A program made the position numbers and the translations under genes. The notes under the pieces were generated by a model that was given only the letters and a program-made list of their open reading frames with translations, was not told the DNA's origin and did no database searches. Below are positions 8,030-16,628 of a DNA stretch of 64,000 bases, one piece after another. Every line of letters begins with the position of its first letter. Positions within the stretch are counted from its first letter, which is position 1. The stretch is from Prauserella alba (lineage in GTDB: Bacteria > Actinomycetota > Actinomycetes > Mycobacteriales > Pseudonocardiaceae), in contig NZ_JAMTCH010000003.1 in the NCBI RefSeq assembly GCF_024171735.1, forward strand, positions 1,104,841 to 1,168,840, written 5' to 3'.

Positions 8030-9178
8030 ATGACCGATGACATCCGGGAGATCCGCCGGCTCGCCGCGCAGGTGGCCGCGGACATCTACGCCCCGATGGC
8101 CGACGAGCTGGACGCCGAGCGCAGGCCGTTGCCGGTCGAGGAGCGCAAACGCCTCGGCGAACTGGGCTTCCTGGGCATCGCCCTGCCCGAGGAGTTCGGC
8201 GGCTCCGGGGCGCCGATCAGCCATGCCCTGGCCGTCATCGAGGAACTCGGCAAGGTGTGCCGGCCCGCGGCGTTCCAGGTCTTCGAATCGAACACCGGCC
8301 CCGCGCAGGTGATCAACCATCTGGGCACCGAGCAGCAGCGGAGGCGCTGGCTGCCGGACATCGTCGCGGGCGAGAAGACGATGGCGGTCGCGATCTCCGA
8401 ACCGGACGCCGGGTCGGCGGCCACCGACATGCGCACCGCTGCGAAGCCCGTCGACGACACCTACGTCCTCAACGGCACCAAGCGGTGGATCTCCAACGGC
8501 GGCGAGGCCGACCTGTACCTGACCTACGCCCGGCTGTCCGACGCACCCGGGTCGAAGGGTATCGGCGGCATCGTGGTCGAGAAGACGGCCCCGGGACTGA
8601 GTTTCGGCGCTCAAGAGAAGTTGATGGGCTTCCGCGGCATCCCGTCGGCGGACGTCATCTTCGACGACGTCGTCGCGCCCGCCGACAACGTCGTGGTGCC
8701 CGCGGGCGGGTTCGGCAAGCTGTTCGGCGTCTTCTCCATCGAGCGACTCGGCAACACCACGATGAGTCTCGCCGTCGCGCAGGCCGCTCTCGACCGCACG
8801 AGAGCCTATGTGCAGGAACGTGAGCAGTTCGGCAAACCGCTGGTCGAGTTCCAGAGCGTGCAGACGAACCTCGCCGACATGGTGCTGCAGGTGGAAGCCG
8901 CTCGCGCGCTGCTGGAGAAGGCCGCCGACAGCGCGGGCACCGGCCTGCCCGACCCGTTCAAGGTCTCGCTCGCCAAGTGCACCGCCAACGAGATGGCCAA
9001 GCGGGTCACCGACCTGGGGATGCAACTGCACGGCGGCAATGGCTACACCGAGGAGTACGGCCTCGAACGGCTGCACCGCGATGCGCACGGCTGGGCCATC
9101 GCCGGCGGAACCCCGGCCATGCAGCGCACCCGCATCGTGTCCGAACTGCTCGGCCGCCGCTTCGACCAACGCGGCTGA
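8030..9178 (+). CDS. Acyl-CoA dehydrogenase
   Basis: 382 residues, full length. ISEPDAGSAATDMRTAAK is the substrate/FAD loop, EREQFGKPLVEFQ and MQLHGGNGYTEEYGLERLHRDA are the flavin-contacting helices. The usual YEG-T catalytic segment reads IAGGTPAMQR (about residue 358), so the canonical glutamate is a glycine, as in alpha-type subunits of hetero-oligomeric dehydrogenases; the base may be in GYTEEYGLE or in a partner. AAGGAGG precedes ATG 8030. A second dehydrogenase with an intact YEGA segment follows at 9287, so the pair may form an alpha2beta2 enzyme (inference). Confidence 0.9.
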   Translation: MTDDIREIRRLAAQVAADIYAPMADELDAERRPLPVEERKRLGELGFLGIALPEEFGGSGAPISHALAVIEELGKVCRPAAFQVFESNTGPAQVINHLGTEQQRRRWLPDIVAGEKTMAVAISEPDAGSAATDMRTAAKPVDDTYVLNGTKRWISNGGEADLYLTYARLSDAPGSKGIGGIVVEKTAPGLSFGAQEKLMGFRGIPSADVIFDDVVAPADNVVVPAGGFGKLFGVFSIERLGNTTMSLAVAQAALDRTRAYVQEREQFGKPLVEFQSVQTNLADMVLQVEAARALLEKAADSAGTGLPDPFKVSLAKCTANEMAKRVTDLGMQLHGGNGYTEEYGLERLHRDAHGWAIAGGTPAMQRTRIVSELLGRRFDQRG

Positions 9179-9286
9179 GGAACGTGTCGACGCCGTTCGC
9201 GTGGCGGCGCGGCCGGCGGTGCGAGCGGGCGGCAGCGACGCCGGCACCGCCCACCACACATGCGCACGAGTGAAAGGCGACAGACA

Positions 9287-10456
9287 GTGGCTTCTGAGCA
9301 GTTGTTCGACCTCTCCGACGGGCACCGCAGGATCCAGCGGGTGGCCCGGGACGTGGCCGCGGCGGTCGAACCGTTCGCCGCCGAGGCGGACGAGAGTTCC
9401 GGTGTGCACGAGCGGACCGCCGCCGTGCTCCGGGAATCGGGGCTGGCCCGGCAGGTCGTCCCCGCCGCCCACGGTGGGGAGTCCGAGACGCTCGACCCGT
9501 TGGCGATCGCCGTCGTCCGCGAGGCGCTGATGTACAGCTCGGCCCACCTGGACTCGCTGTTCGGGATGCAGGGCGTGGGCAGCTACTCGCTGTCGGTCGG
9601 CGGTTCGGAGGAGCTGAAGGCCGAATGGCTGCCGAAGGTGGCGGCGCTGGAGGCGATCGCCGGCCTGGCGCTGACCGAACCGGACGTCGGTTCGGACCTG
9701 CGCGCGATCACGACGACGATCGAACGCCGCGGCGGCGACCTCGTGGTACGCGGCCGCAAATCGTTCATCACCAACGGCGGAGCCGCATCGTTCTACTGCG
9801 TGCTCGGCCGGGAGGACGACGGCTACTCGATGGTGCTCGTGCCCGCGTCGTCGGCGGGACTGCGGGCCGAGCAGGGCGCCGACATCATCGCCCCGCACAT
9901 CCTGGGTGAGCTGACGTTCGACGACGTGGTCGTGCCGGAGGCCTGCCGGCTGGGCGAGCCCGGCAAGGCGTTCTCGCTGATGCTGCAGACCCTCGCCGTG
10001 TTCCGGGTGACCGTCGCCGGCTCGGGGGTCGGACTCGGGCAGGCCGCGGTGGACGAGGCGACCGCGCACGCCACGACGCGTACCCAGTTCGGCAGTCCGC
10101 TGCTGGAACTGGGCGCGGTGGGGCAGAACATCGCCTCCTCGTGGGCCGACGTCGAGAGCGCACGAGCGATGACCTACCGTGCCGCATCGCTGGCCCGCGC
10201 CGATCCGCTGTCGCATTTGGACTACTCGTCGATCGCGAAGGTCGTCGCCACCGAGGCGGCAGGCCGCGCGGCCGACCGCGCGGTGCAGAGCATGGGCCGG
10301 TTCGGCCTGGTGCGCGGATCGAAGATCGAACGGCTGTACCGCAACGCGCGCCCGCTGCGCGTGTACGAGGGCGCGACCGAGGTGCTGCTCGACTCGCTGG
10401 CCCGCAGGCTGGGCAAACAGGCCGCGAAGCAGCAGGCAGGGAAGAAGGTGTCCTGA
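9287..10456 (+). CDS. Acyl-CoA dehydrogenase
   Basis: 389 residues. LALTEPDVGSDLRAI, SFITNGGAASF, TRTQFGSPLLELG and the C-terminal RVYEGATEVLLDSLARRLG with the catalytic glutamate (about residue 361) identify an intact acyl-CoA dehydrogenase. Start GTG 9287 follows AAAGG with 9-nt spacing; an ATG at 9260 would add nine residues but has no ribosome site. 108 bp separate it from the preceding dehydrogenase, and its stop abuts the ATG of the SDR at 10457, so those two are co-translated. It is the candidate catalytic partner of the gene at 8030. Confidence 0.9.
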   Translation: MASEQLFDLSDGHRRIQRVARDVAAAVEPFAAEADESSGVHERTAAVLRESGLARQVVPAAHGGESETLDPLAIAVVREALMYSSAHLDSLFGMQGVGSYSLSVGGSEELKAEWLPKVAALEAIAGLALTEPDVGSDLRAITTTIERRGGDLVVRGRKSFITNGGAASFYCVLGREDDGYSMVLVPASSAGLRAEQGADIIAPHILGELTFDDVVVPEACRLGEPGKAFSLMLQTLAVFRVTVAGSGVGLGQAAVDEATAHATTRTQFGSPLLELGAVGQNIASSWADVESARAMTYRAASLARADPLSHLDYSSIAKVVATEAAGRAADRAVQSMGRFGLVRGSKIERLYRNARPLRVYEGATEVLLDSLARRLGKQAAKQQAGKKVS

Positions 10457-11206
10457 ATGGACTTCGGACTCGACGGCGCCGTCGTGCTCGTCACCGGTGC
10501 GAGTCGCGGCCTGGGCGCGGCCATGGCGACGACGCTCGCCGAGGAGGGAGCCACGGTCGTCGCAGCCGCACGCAGCGAGGACGCGCTCGCCGAGGTCGCC
10601 GAACGGGGGCAGGGGCGGATCACGGCGGAGGCCGTCGACATGCGGGACGAGGACGCCGTGACGGCCCTCGTCGAGACCGTGGTCGCGCGTCACGGCCGGA
10701 TCGACGCGCTGGTCAACAACGCGGGCATCGCACCGGCGGGAGCGTTCGCCGACCAGGATCCGGGCGTGTGGAAGGAGACGATGGCGGTCAACGTGATCGC
10801 GCCGATGCTGCTGGCCCAGGCAGCGGGCAGGCATATGATCGCACGGGGGAGCGGCAGGATCGTCAACATCGCCTCCACCACGGGCGTACGCGGCAAACCG
10901 CACCTGGTCGGCTATTCGACGTCGAAGGGTGCCGTCGTGCGGATGACCGAGTCCCTGGCCGCCGAGTGGGCGGACAAGGGGGTGCAGGTCAACTGCATCG
11001 CCCCGGGGGCCTTCGCGACCGACGCGCAGAGCGCCGTGCTCGAATCGCCCGACCTGCTCGCCCGGCGGGTCAAGAGGATCCCCGCGGGCCGCATGGCCGA
11101 TGCGGAGGAACTGATGCCGTTGCTGTGCCTGCTCGTGTCCGCCCGCTCGCCGTTCACCACGGGCTCGGTCTTCGTGGTCGACGGCGGGGAATCAGGAAAG
11201 TTGTGA
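10457..11206 (+). CDS. SDR family oxidoreductase
   Basis: 249-residue classical short-chain dehydrogenase. TGASRGLG is the cofactor motif, NNAG stabilises the fold, IASTTG holds the catalytic serine region and YSTSK the Tyr-x3-Lys pair; FVVDGGESG is the usual C-terminal end. An arginine after the TGAS serine and AARSEDAL at the second strand suggest NADP(H) preference (inference). Starts immediately after the dehydrogenase stop. Probably oxidises or reduces a hydroxyacyl/ketoacyl intermediate of the same pathway. Confidence 0.88.
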   Translation: MDFGLDGAVVLVTGASRGLGAAMATTLAEEGATVVAAARSEDALAEVAERGQGRITAEAVDMRDEDAVTALVETVVARHGRIDALVNNAGIAPAGAFADQDPGVWKETMAVNVIAPMLLAQAAGRHMIARGSGRIVNIASTTGVRGKPHLVGYSTSKGAVVRMTESLAAEWADKGVQVNCIAPGAFATDAQSAVLESPDLLARRVKRIPAGRMADAEELMPLLCLLVSARSPFTTGSVFVVDGGESGKL

Positions 11207-11209
11207 GCC

Positions 11210-12013
11210 ATGATCATCGACGCGCACACGCACGTCTGGCCCGACACGATCGCCGCGGCGGCGCTCGCGGGTAACCGGCTGCCCGGGCTGACCGCCCGCG
11301 GCGACGGCACGGTCGGCGGCCTGACATCCACCATGACCGGCAGCGGCGTCGACATGAGCTGCTGTCTCGGTATCGCGGCCGAGGCGCGACATGTCGACTC
11401 GGTGAACCGGTTCGTCGCCGGGACGGCCAGCGACCGGCACTATCCCGTCGGCACGGTGCACGTGGACCTGCCGGTCGAGGAGAACCTGGCGAGCCTGCAC
11501 AGGCACGGCATCCGTGCCGTGAAGATCCATCCGCTGTTCCAGAACTACGGGCTCGACGATCCGCGGCTGTGGTCGATCCTGGAGGCGTTCGGCTCCGACA
11601 TCGCCGTGATCACCCACGTCGGCGCCGGTAGCTCCGACGCCCGTACCAACAGCCTGTCCAGCCCGAGGATGATCGCCGACATCGCGCGGCAGTTCCCCGG
11701 CCTGCGGCTGATGGCCTGCCACTTCGGCGGCTACAAGATCCTCGACGACGCCGAGGAGATGCTCTCCGGTGCCGACGTGGTGCTGGAGACGTCGTGGCCT
11801 CCGGGGCTGAACACGCTGCGTCCCGAACGGGTCCGCCGGCTGATCCGCAATCACGGCGCCGAGCGGATCGTCTTCGGTTCCGACTGGCCGATGGCCGATC
11901 CCGGCGACGAGATCGCCGCGATCGACGCTCTCGGACTCACCGACGACGAGACGAAATCGGTGCTCGGCGGCACCCTCGCCCGCGTGCTGGACCTCGAATC
12001 ACCGTGGCGCTGA
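11210..12013 (+). CDS. Amidohydrolase family (TIM-barrel) protein
   Basis: 267 residues of the amidohydrolase-2/ACMSD-like metal-dependent hydrolase or decarboxylase family. The N-terminal IIDAHTHVWPD gives the H-x-H metal motif (His6, His8); KIHPLFQNYG, ITHVGAG and MACHFGGYK supply further barrel residues, and FGSDWPMADP contains the conserved metal-binding aspartate. The reaction could be hydrolysis or decarboxylation of a ring-cleavage or cyclic CoA-pathway product; sequence alone does not decide. It begins 4 bp after the SDR stop. Its last 15 bp overlap the end of the convergent MFS gene. Confidence 0.85.
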   Translation: MIIDAHTHVWPDTIAAAALAGNRLPGLTARGDGTVGGLTSTMTGSGVDMSCCLGIAAEARHVDSVNRFVAGTASDRHYPVGTVHVDLPVEENLASLHRHGIRAVKIHPLFQNYGLDDPRLWSILEAFGSDIAVITHVGAGSSDARTNSLSSPRMIADIARQFPGLRLMACHFGGYKILDDAEEMLSGADVVLETSWPPGLNTLRPERVRRLIRNHGAERIVFGSDWPMADPGDEIAAIDALGLTDDETKSVLGGTLARVLDLESPWR

Positions 12014-13258
12014 GACCTCTGCGCGCCGCGAGCTCCGGCGGCGTGCCGCGAGGCGCGCGACCACGATCAGGGCCAGTCCGAGCAGCGTGAGTGCCGCTCC
12101 GGTCACGGTGGGGCTGCGCAAGCCGTGGCCGCCGGCGATGGCGGCACCGGCAAGGCTGACGCCGAGGGTGTTGCCCAGGTTGAACGCGGCGATGTTGGTT
12201 GCCGAAGCCAGCGTGGCCGCACCGGTGGCATGGCGAAGTACGCGTGCTTGCAGTCCTGGGACGGTGGCGAAACCGACCGCACCCAGCAGCGTCAGCATGA
12301 CCGCGGTGGGCAGGGGGAGGGCGGCGACCGAGCCGAGGCCGAGGATGACGGCGGGTAGCAGGATCGAGAGCACCAACACCGCGTTGTCGGGGTGCTTGTC
12401 GGCCGCCCGGCCTCCGATGAGGTTGCCCGCGAAGAGACCGACGCCGAAGAGCACCAGCAGCCACGGGATCGCCGAGGCGGAGTAGCCCGTGACGTCCCGC
12501 AGCAACGGTTCGACGTAGGTGAAGGTTCCGAACATGCCGCCGAACACCAGGGCGGTGGTCACCAACGACGTCAGTACCTGAGGTCCGGCAAGGGTGCGGA
12601 ACTGCCGGCCGATGGGGAGCTGGTTCTGCTCGGGCCGGGTCCGGGGCACCAGCGTGATCAGCCCGGCCAGGGCGACGAGGCCGACGAGGGAGATGAGCCA
12701 GAACACCGAGCGCCAGCCGAGCTGCTGGCCGACGAACGTTCCGGCAGGGACCCCGAGCACGTTGGCGATGGTCAGCCCGGCGAACAGCGCCGCAACGGCG
12801 GAGGCCTTCCGGTGCGCCGGCACCAGCGAGGCGGCCAGGACCGCGCCGATACCGAAGTAGCCGCCGTGAGCCAGGGCGGCGATGATCCGGCCGGTGAGCA
12901 TCACCTCGTAGTTCGGGGCCGATGCCGAGAGGGTGTTTCCCATGACGAAGAAGGCGAGGAGCAGCACCAGCGCGTACTTCGGCGGCCTGCGCATCAGAAG
13001 CGGGGTGATCACCACCGCACCGGGAACGACGGCCAGGGCGTAACCGCCCACCAGATGGCCCGCCTGGCTGACGGTGACGTCCAGGTCGGTGGCGACCTCT
13101 GTGAGCAGCCCGGCGATGACGAACTCGGTCAATCCGATGCCGAACCCGCCGATGCTCAGCGCCAGCAGTGCCGCGGCTGCCGTCCTCCTGTTCGCTGTGG
13201 CTTCGGAACCGGATGCCGCCGGCGCCGTCGGGGGAGTGGTGTTGTCCGTGTGTGTCAC
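11999..13258 (-). CDS. MFS transporter (DHA1, Cmx/CmlA-like)
   Basis: 419 residues with about 12 hydrophobic segments. LTEFVIAGLLTEVATDLDVTVSQAGHLVGGYALAVVPGAVVITPLLMR and TGRIIAALAHGGYFGIGAVLAASLVP are typical of the DHA1 drug:H+ antiporter family that includes chloramphenicol-resistance and AraJ-type exporters. Start GTG 13258 was chosen; the frame reaches 13330 but that extension is basic and implausible. The divergent XRE/MmyB-type gene at 13372 probably regulates it. The 3' end overlaps the convergent amidohydrolase gene. Substrate unknown. Confidence 0.87.
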   Translation of the reverse strand: MTHTDNTTPPTAPAASGSEATANRRTAAAALLALSIGGFGIGLTEFVIAGLLTEVATDLDVTVSQAGHLVGGYALAVVPGAVVITPLLMRRPPKYALVLLLAFFVMGNTLSASAPNYEVMLTGRIIAALAHGGYFGIGAVLAASLVPAHRKASAVAALFAGLTIANVLGVPAGTFVGQQLGWRSVFWLISLVGLVALAGLITLVPRTRPEQNQLPIGRQFRTLAGPQVLTSLVTTALVFGGMFGTFTYVEPLLRDVTGYSASAIPWLLVLFGVGLFAGNLIGGRAADKHPDNAVLVLSILLPAVILGLGSVAALPLPTAVMLTLLGAVGFATVPGLQARVLRHATGAATLASATNIAAFNLGNTLGVSLAGAAIAGGHGLRSPTVTGAALTLLGLALIVVARLAARRRSSRRAEVSAPR

Positions 13259-13371
13259 GACCCCACGGTCGCCCGCAGCGCGGCGAGGAGCCTTCCCGCT
13301 GTTGTGCCTACCCCTGAGAGGGGCAGTCACCGACCATGACGCCGCCGGGGAGCCTTGGGAGGATGGCGGCC

Positions 13372-14235
13372 ATGACGGTCCAGTGCGCTCGCCAGCCGGC
13401 CGGAGGGCAGGGGAAGCCGAACCCCATCGGGGACTTCCTGCGCGCTCACCGGGCCCGGATCACGCCCGACCAGGCGGGAATCCCGTCCTACGGCACCATC
13501 CGCCGCGTACCCGGACTCCGCAGGGAGGAACTCGCGCAGCTCGCCGGGGTCTCCGTCAACTACTACATCCGGCTGGAACAGGGCGAAGCCGTGAACCCCT
13601 CGTCCGGGATCATCACCGCGCTGGCACGCGCGCTGAACCTGGACGGCGACGCCACCGGCTACCTGCACAACATCGCCGGAACCGCCCAGCCCATCCAGGG
13701 CTCCAGCGCCGCCCGCGAGTCCGAAGCGGGGATGACGTTCACGTTCGACCGGCTCGTCGAACACATGCCCGGCACTGCCGCGATCGCGCTCTCGGCGACC
13801 AACGACGTCCTGGCCTGCAACCGGCCCGCCTACGAGCTGTTCTTCTCGCACCTGACCGACTCCGGCCCGTGGAACACCCACCGGCTGCTGTTCACCGATC
13901 CCGCCACCCGGGACCTGTATCGCCACTGGCGGGAGGAGGCCGCCCTCGCCGTCGCCTCCCTACGGTTCCACGCCGCGGCCGCACCCGGCGACACGGCGGT
14001 CACGGAGCTGGTCGGCGAACTGTGCGTGACCAGCAGCGAGTTCGCCGAACTCTGGGCCGAACACCCCGTACGCCGCTGCACCCGGGGCACCAAACACCTC
14101 CGGCATCCCGACCTCGGCGACCTCGATGTCGAGTACCAGGTACTCCACGCTCCCGACGGCGACGGGCGCCGTGTCCTCGTCCACACGGCCCCGCCCGGAA
14201 CCCCGGCAGCGGACACCCTGGGACTGCTGGCCTGA
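13372..14235 (+). CDS. XRE-family regulator with MmyB-like ligand-binding domain
   Basis: 287 residues. An N-terminal helix-turn-helix (about 15-75: GTIRRVPGLRREELAQLAGVSVNYYIRLEQG) is followed by a C-terminal MmyB-type PAS-like domain (about 110-275: ALSATNDVLACNRPAYELF, FHAAAAPGDTAVTELVGELCVTSSEFAELWAEH, HPDLGDLDVEYQVLHAPDGDGRRVLVHTAPPGTPAADTL). In the family this domain binds a small hydrophobic ligand. ATG 13372 has GGGAGG 9 nt upstream; ATGs at 13336 and 13363 are poorly spaced. Divergent from the MFS exporter, its likely target. It ends 43 bp before the convergent FadR-type gene. Confidence 0.88.
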   Translation: MTVQCARQPAGGQGKPNPIGDFLRAHRARITPDQAGIPSYGTIRRVPGLRREELAQLAGVSVNYYIRLEQGEAVNPSSGIITALARALNLDGDATGYLHNIAGTAQPIQGSSAARESEAGMTFTFDRLVEHMPGTAAIALSATNDVLACNRPAYELFFSHLTDSGPWNTHRLLFTDPATRDLYRHWREEAALAVASLRFHAAAAPGDTAVTELVGELCVTSSEFAELWAEHPVRRCTRGTKHLRHPDLGDLDVEYQVLHAPDGDGRRVLVHTAPPGTPAADTLGLLA

Positions 14236-14257
14236 CGGTGTTCCAGGGCGGGCGCCC

Positions 14258-14297
14258 GTCACGTCAGACGGGTCCAGGTCACGTCAGGTGGGTCCAG
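14258..14297 (-). repeat. 20-bp duplication of the FadR gene 3' end
   Basis: Two 20-bp units (14258-14277 and 14278-14297) differing at two positions. On the minus strand the first-read unit holds the last codons and TGA (14281-14279) of the FadR-type gene; the second copy lies just beyond the stop. Confidence 0.85.
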
Positions 14298-15022
14298 GTG
14301 ATCGGTGCGGCGAGGATGTCGGGGTACTTGCGTTCGGCGTACTTGACGTATTCGTCGATGTGGTGGGACATCGCCGCCGACGAGGCCTGCGGATCGCGCG
14401 TCGCGATCGCCTCGTAGATGCGCAGATGCGCCTTGTGCACGGCGGTGCGCCGCACCTTCGGATAGTCGATGCCGATCGCCGAGCCGTCGAGGATTCCCAG
14501 CAGCGCGTCGACGAGGTAACCGAACATGGCGTTGCCGCTGCCGTGGGCGATGATGTCGTGGAAGCGCTTGTTCTCGGCGAGGAACACGTGCTGGTCGTCG
14601 AGCTGGTCGTGCATCGTGTCGACACTGAGTTTGAGCTGGCCCAGTGCGTCGCCGTCGATGCGCTCGGCCGCCAGCTGCGCCATCATCGGCTCCAGGCCGG
14701 TGCGTGCCTCCGCGATCGTGCGGAACGGCGCGTTCTCGAACTGCAGCAACAGGGTCAGCGCCGTGGCCAGGCTGGAGGCGTCCGGCTGTTCCACCACGGG
14801 ACCGCCACCCGGACCGGGCCGCAGCGAGATCACGCCCTGCAATTCGAGGAAACGCAGCGACTCCCGGAGCGTGCCGCGCCCCACGGCGTACTCGTCGAGC
14901 ATCACCCGCTCCGGCGGCAACCGCTCGCCGACCGTGTTGCCGCGGTCGTGGATGTCGGCGACGATCCGCTGCGCGACGAGCATCGCCGTCTTGCGCGGCC
15001 GGAGCGGCGGCTGCGTCATCAC
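14279..15022 (-). CDS. FadR/GntR-family transcriptional regulator
   Basis: 247 residues. N-terminal winged helix (about 15-80: VAQRIVADIHDRGNTVGERLPPERVMLDEYAVGRGTLRESLRFLELQGVISLRPGPGGG) followed by an all-helical FCD ligand domain with ENKRFHDIIAHGSGNAMFGYLVDALL, a usual metal/ligand pocket segment, and a histidine in MSHHIDEYVKYA. It overlaps the CoA-transferase stop (GTGATGA), so both GTG 15022 and ATG 15019 are possible starts and translation is coupled. Probably regulates the CoA-transferase and itself through an acyl-CoA or carboxylate ligand. Confidence 0.9.
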   Translation of the reverse strand: MMTQPPLRPRKTAMLVAQRIVADIHDRGNTVGERLPPERVMLDEYAVGRGTLRESLRFLELQGVISLRPGPGGGPVVEQPDASSLATALTLLLQFENAPFRTIAEARTGLEPMMAQLAAERIDGDALGQLKLSVDTMHDQLDDQHVFLAENKRFHDIIAHGSGNAMFGYLVDALLGILDGSAIGIDYPKVRRTAVHKAHLRIYEAIATRDPQASSAAMSHHIDEYVKYAERKYPDILAAPITWTHLT

Positions 15023-16350
15023 GCCGCCCCGCTGGTCCTGCCGGCAGGTCCGGCGGCAGGGCCGGTGCCCGCCCCGGCGCCCGCGCCCGCCTCGGACGCC
15101 GCGCCCGGGCCGCGTGAGCCGGGCGCGCCGTCGACGGCGCCGATCACCCCGTCGGCCGACAGCGCGGTCAGCTCACCCGCCGGCATGCCCAGCTCGCCCG
15201 CCAGCACCTGCCCGGTGTGCTCACCGACCGTGGGCACTCCGTGATAGACGGGCCTGCCGGTGTCGCGCACGTGCAGGATCGGCCCCGGCATCATGGCGGG
15301 ACCGAGCGCCGTGCCCGCCAGATCGACCAGGGTGCGCTGCAGGAAGTGCGGATCGGCCGCGATGTCGCTCGCGTCGTTGACGGCTGCGGACACGACCTCG
15401 TGCTCGTCGAGGACCGCCAGCGCCTCGTCGCGGGACCGGGCACCGATCCACTCGCGCACGATCGTCTGCAGCGACTCGTTGTTGGCCATGCGTGCGGTGT
15501 TGGTGGCGTAGCGCTCGTCGGTCTTCAGCTCCGGCGTGCCCATGGCGTCGAACAAGCGCATCGCGATGGCCTGATTGGACGCGGCGATCGAGAGCCAGCC
15601 ACCGTCGCCGGCCTGATAGATCCCCCTGGGCGAGGCCGCGCCGGAGGCGTTGCCGTGCCGCTGCATGATCGTGCCGGAGGAGGTGTAGTTCAGCACCGCG
15701 TCGCCGAGGATGAACATCAGCGGCTCGTACAGTGCGACGTCGACCTCCGAGCCGTGGCCGGACAGCTCCCGTCGGTACAGCGCCATGGCCGTGCCGAACG
15801 CCGCCGAGATGCCGGCGATCGAATCGGCGAATCCGAACGGGGGCGCGGTGGGCGGTGTCTCCGGCCAGCCGTTGAGGAACGCGTAGCCGCTGGCGGTCTC
15901 GGCGACCGTGCCGAACCCCGGTCGTTCACGGTAGGGGCCGGTCTGGCCGAACCCGCTGACTCGCGTCATCACCAGGCGCGGATTGCGCGCGGCGAGGTCG
16001 TCGTAGCCCATGCCCCAGCTTTCGAGCCGTCCGGGACGGAAGTTCTCGATGAGGACGTCGGCCTCGTCGATCAGCCGTGTCACGACCTCGCGCCCACGCG
16101 GGGTCCGCAGATCGATGCCGACGGACCGTTTCCCGGAGTTGAGCCGCGCGAAGCCGATCGCGGTGCCGTTGTGGGCGGGCTGCCACTGCCGGGCGAAATC
16201 GCCGGCGGACGGGTCTTCGACCTTGACGACGTCGGCGCCGAAGTCGCGGAGCATGCGGCCGGTGGTCGGCGCCGCGTACATCGAGCCGAGTTCGATCACC
16301 CGTACACCGGCCAGCGGCCGCGCGTCGGAGGGGACGGTGTCCGTGGCCAT
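15019..16350 (-). CDS. CaiB/BaiF family III CoA-transferase-like protein
   Basis: 443 residues. LAGVRVIELGSMYAAPTTGRMLRDFGADVVKVEDPSAGDFAR, LNSGKRSVGIDLRTPRG, DVLIENFRPGRLESWGMGYDDL and HGSEVDVALYEPLM give the interlocked family III fold. The catalytic aspartate of the usual Y-D-L-x-x-Q segment appears as Gly147 in PGFGTVAETASG, so the acyl-aspartyl mechanism may not apply. The last ~40 residues are a Gly/Ala/Pro-rich tail absent from typical members. ATG 16350 follows AGAGGAGA; the frame runs further upstream without a ribosome site. Coupled to the FadR-type regulator. Confidence 0.87.
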   Translation of the reverse strand: MATDTVPSDARPLAGVRVIELGSMYAAPTTGRMLRDFGADVVKVEDPSAGDFARQWQPAHNGTAIGFARLNSGKRSVGIDLRTPRGREVVTRLIDEADVLIENFRPGRLESWGMGYDDLAARNPRLVMTRVSGFGQTGPYRERPGFGTVAETASGYAFLNGWPETPPTAPPFGFADSIAGISAAFGTAMALYRRELSGHGSEVDVALYEPLMFILGDAVLNYTSSGTIMQRHGNASGAASPRGIYQAGDGGWLSIAASNQAIAMRLFDAMGTPELKTDERYATNTARMANNESLQTIVREWIGARSRDEALAVLDEHEVVSAAVNDASDIAADPHFLQRTLVDLAGTALGPAMMPGPILHVRDTGRPVYHGVPTVGEHTGQVLAGELGMPAGELTALSADGVIGAVDGAPGSRGPGAASEAGAGAGAGTGPAAGPAGRTSGAA

Positions 16351-16485
16351 ATCGTCTCCTCTATGCGAATGGTGATGATAGATTAGCACAACGATACGCG
16401 GCCTGTGGGTGACACTGTCCAGGCTTCCCTGTCAGGTTCACCTGTAAGTCAGGTTCCCACCGGAGTGTCGGGGTCAACTATCCTG

Positions 16486-16499
16486 ATGATGAGCATCAT
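16486..16499. promoter_or_regulatory. Palindrome ATGATG-AG-CATCAT, candidate operator
   Basis: Perfect 6+2+6 dyad in the 278-bp divergent region between the CoA-transferase (starts 16350, minus) and the MFS pump (starts 16629, plus). A second dyad, CGTGG-T-CCACG, lies at about 16506-16516. Related GTGATGAT appears near the CoA-transferase start (about 16371). A GntR-type regulator encoded 1.3 kb away is a plausible binder; this is inference. Confidence 0.4.
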
Positions 16500-16628
16500 T
16501 GTCGAGCGTGGTCCACGACACTCGTCTTGCACGGTCGTGCCGGAATGTTGTCTACTCGATCGGCTGACATCGTTCGGCGCGCCCTCGTGTGGTGCGCCGG
16601 ACATCGAGTGAAACGGAGGACACCGGCC

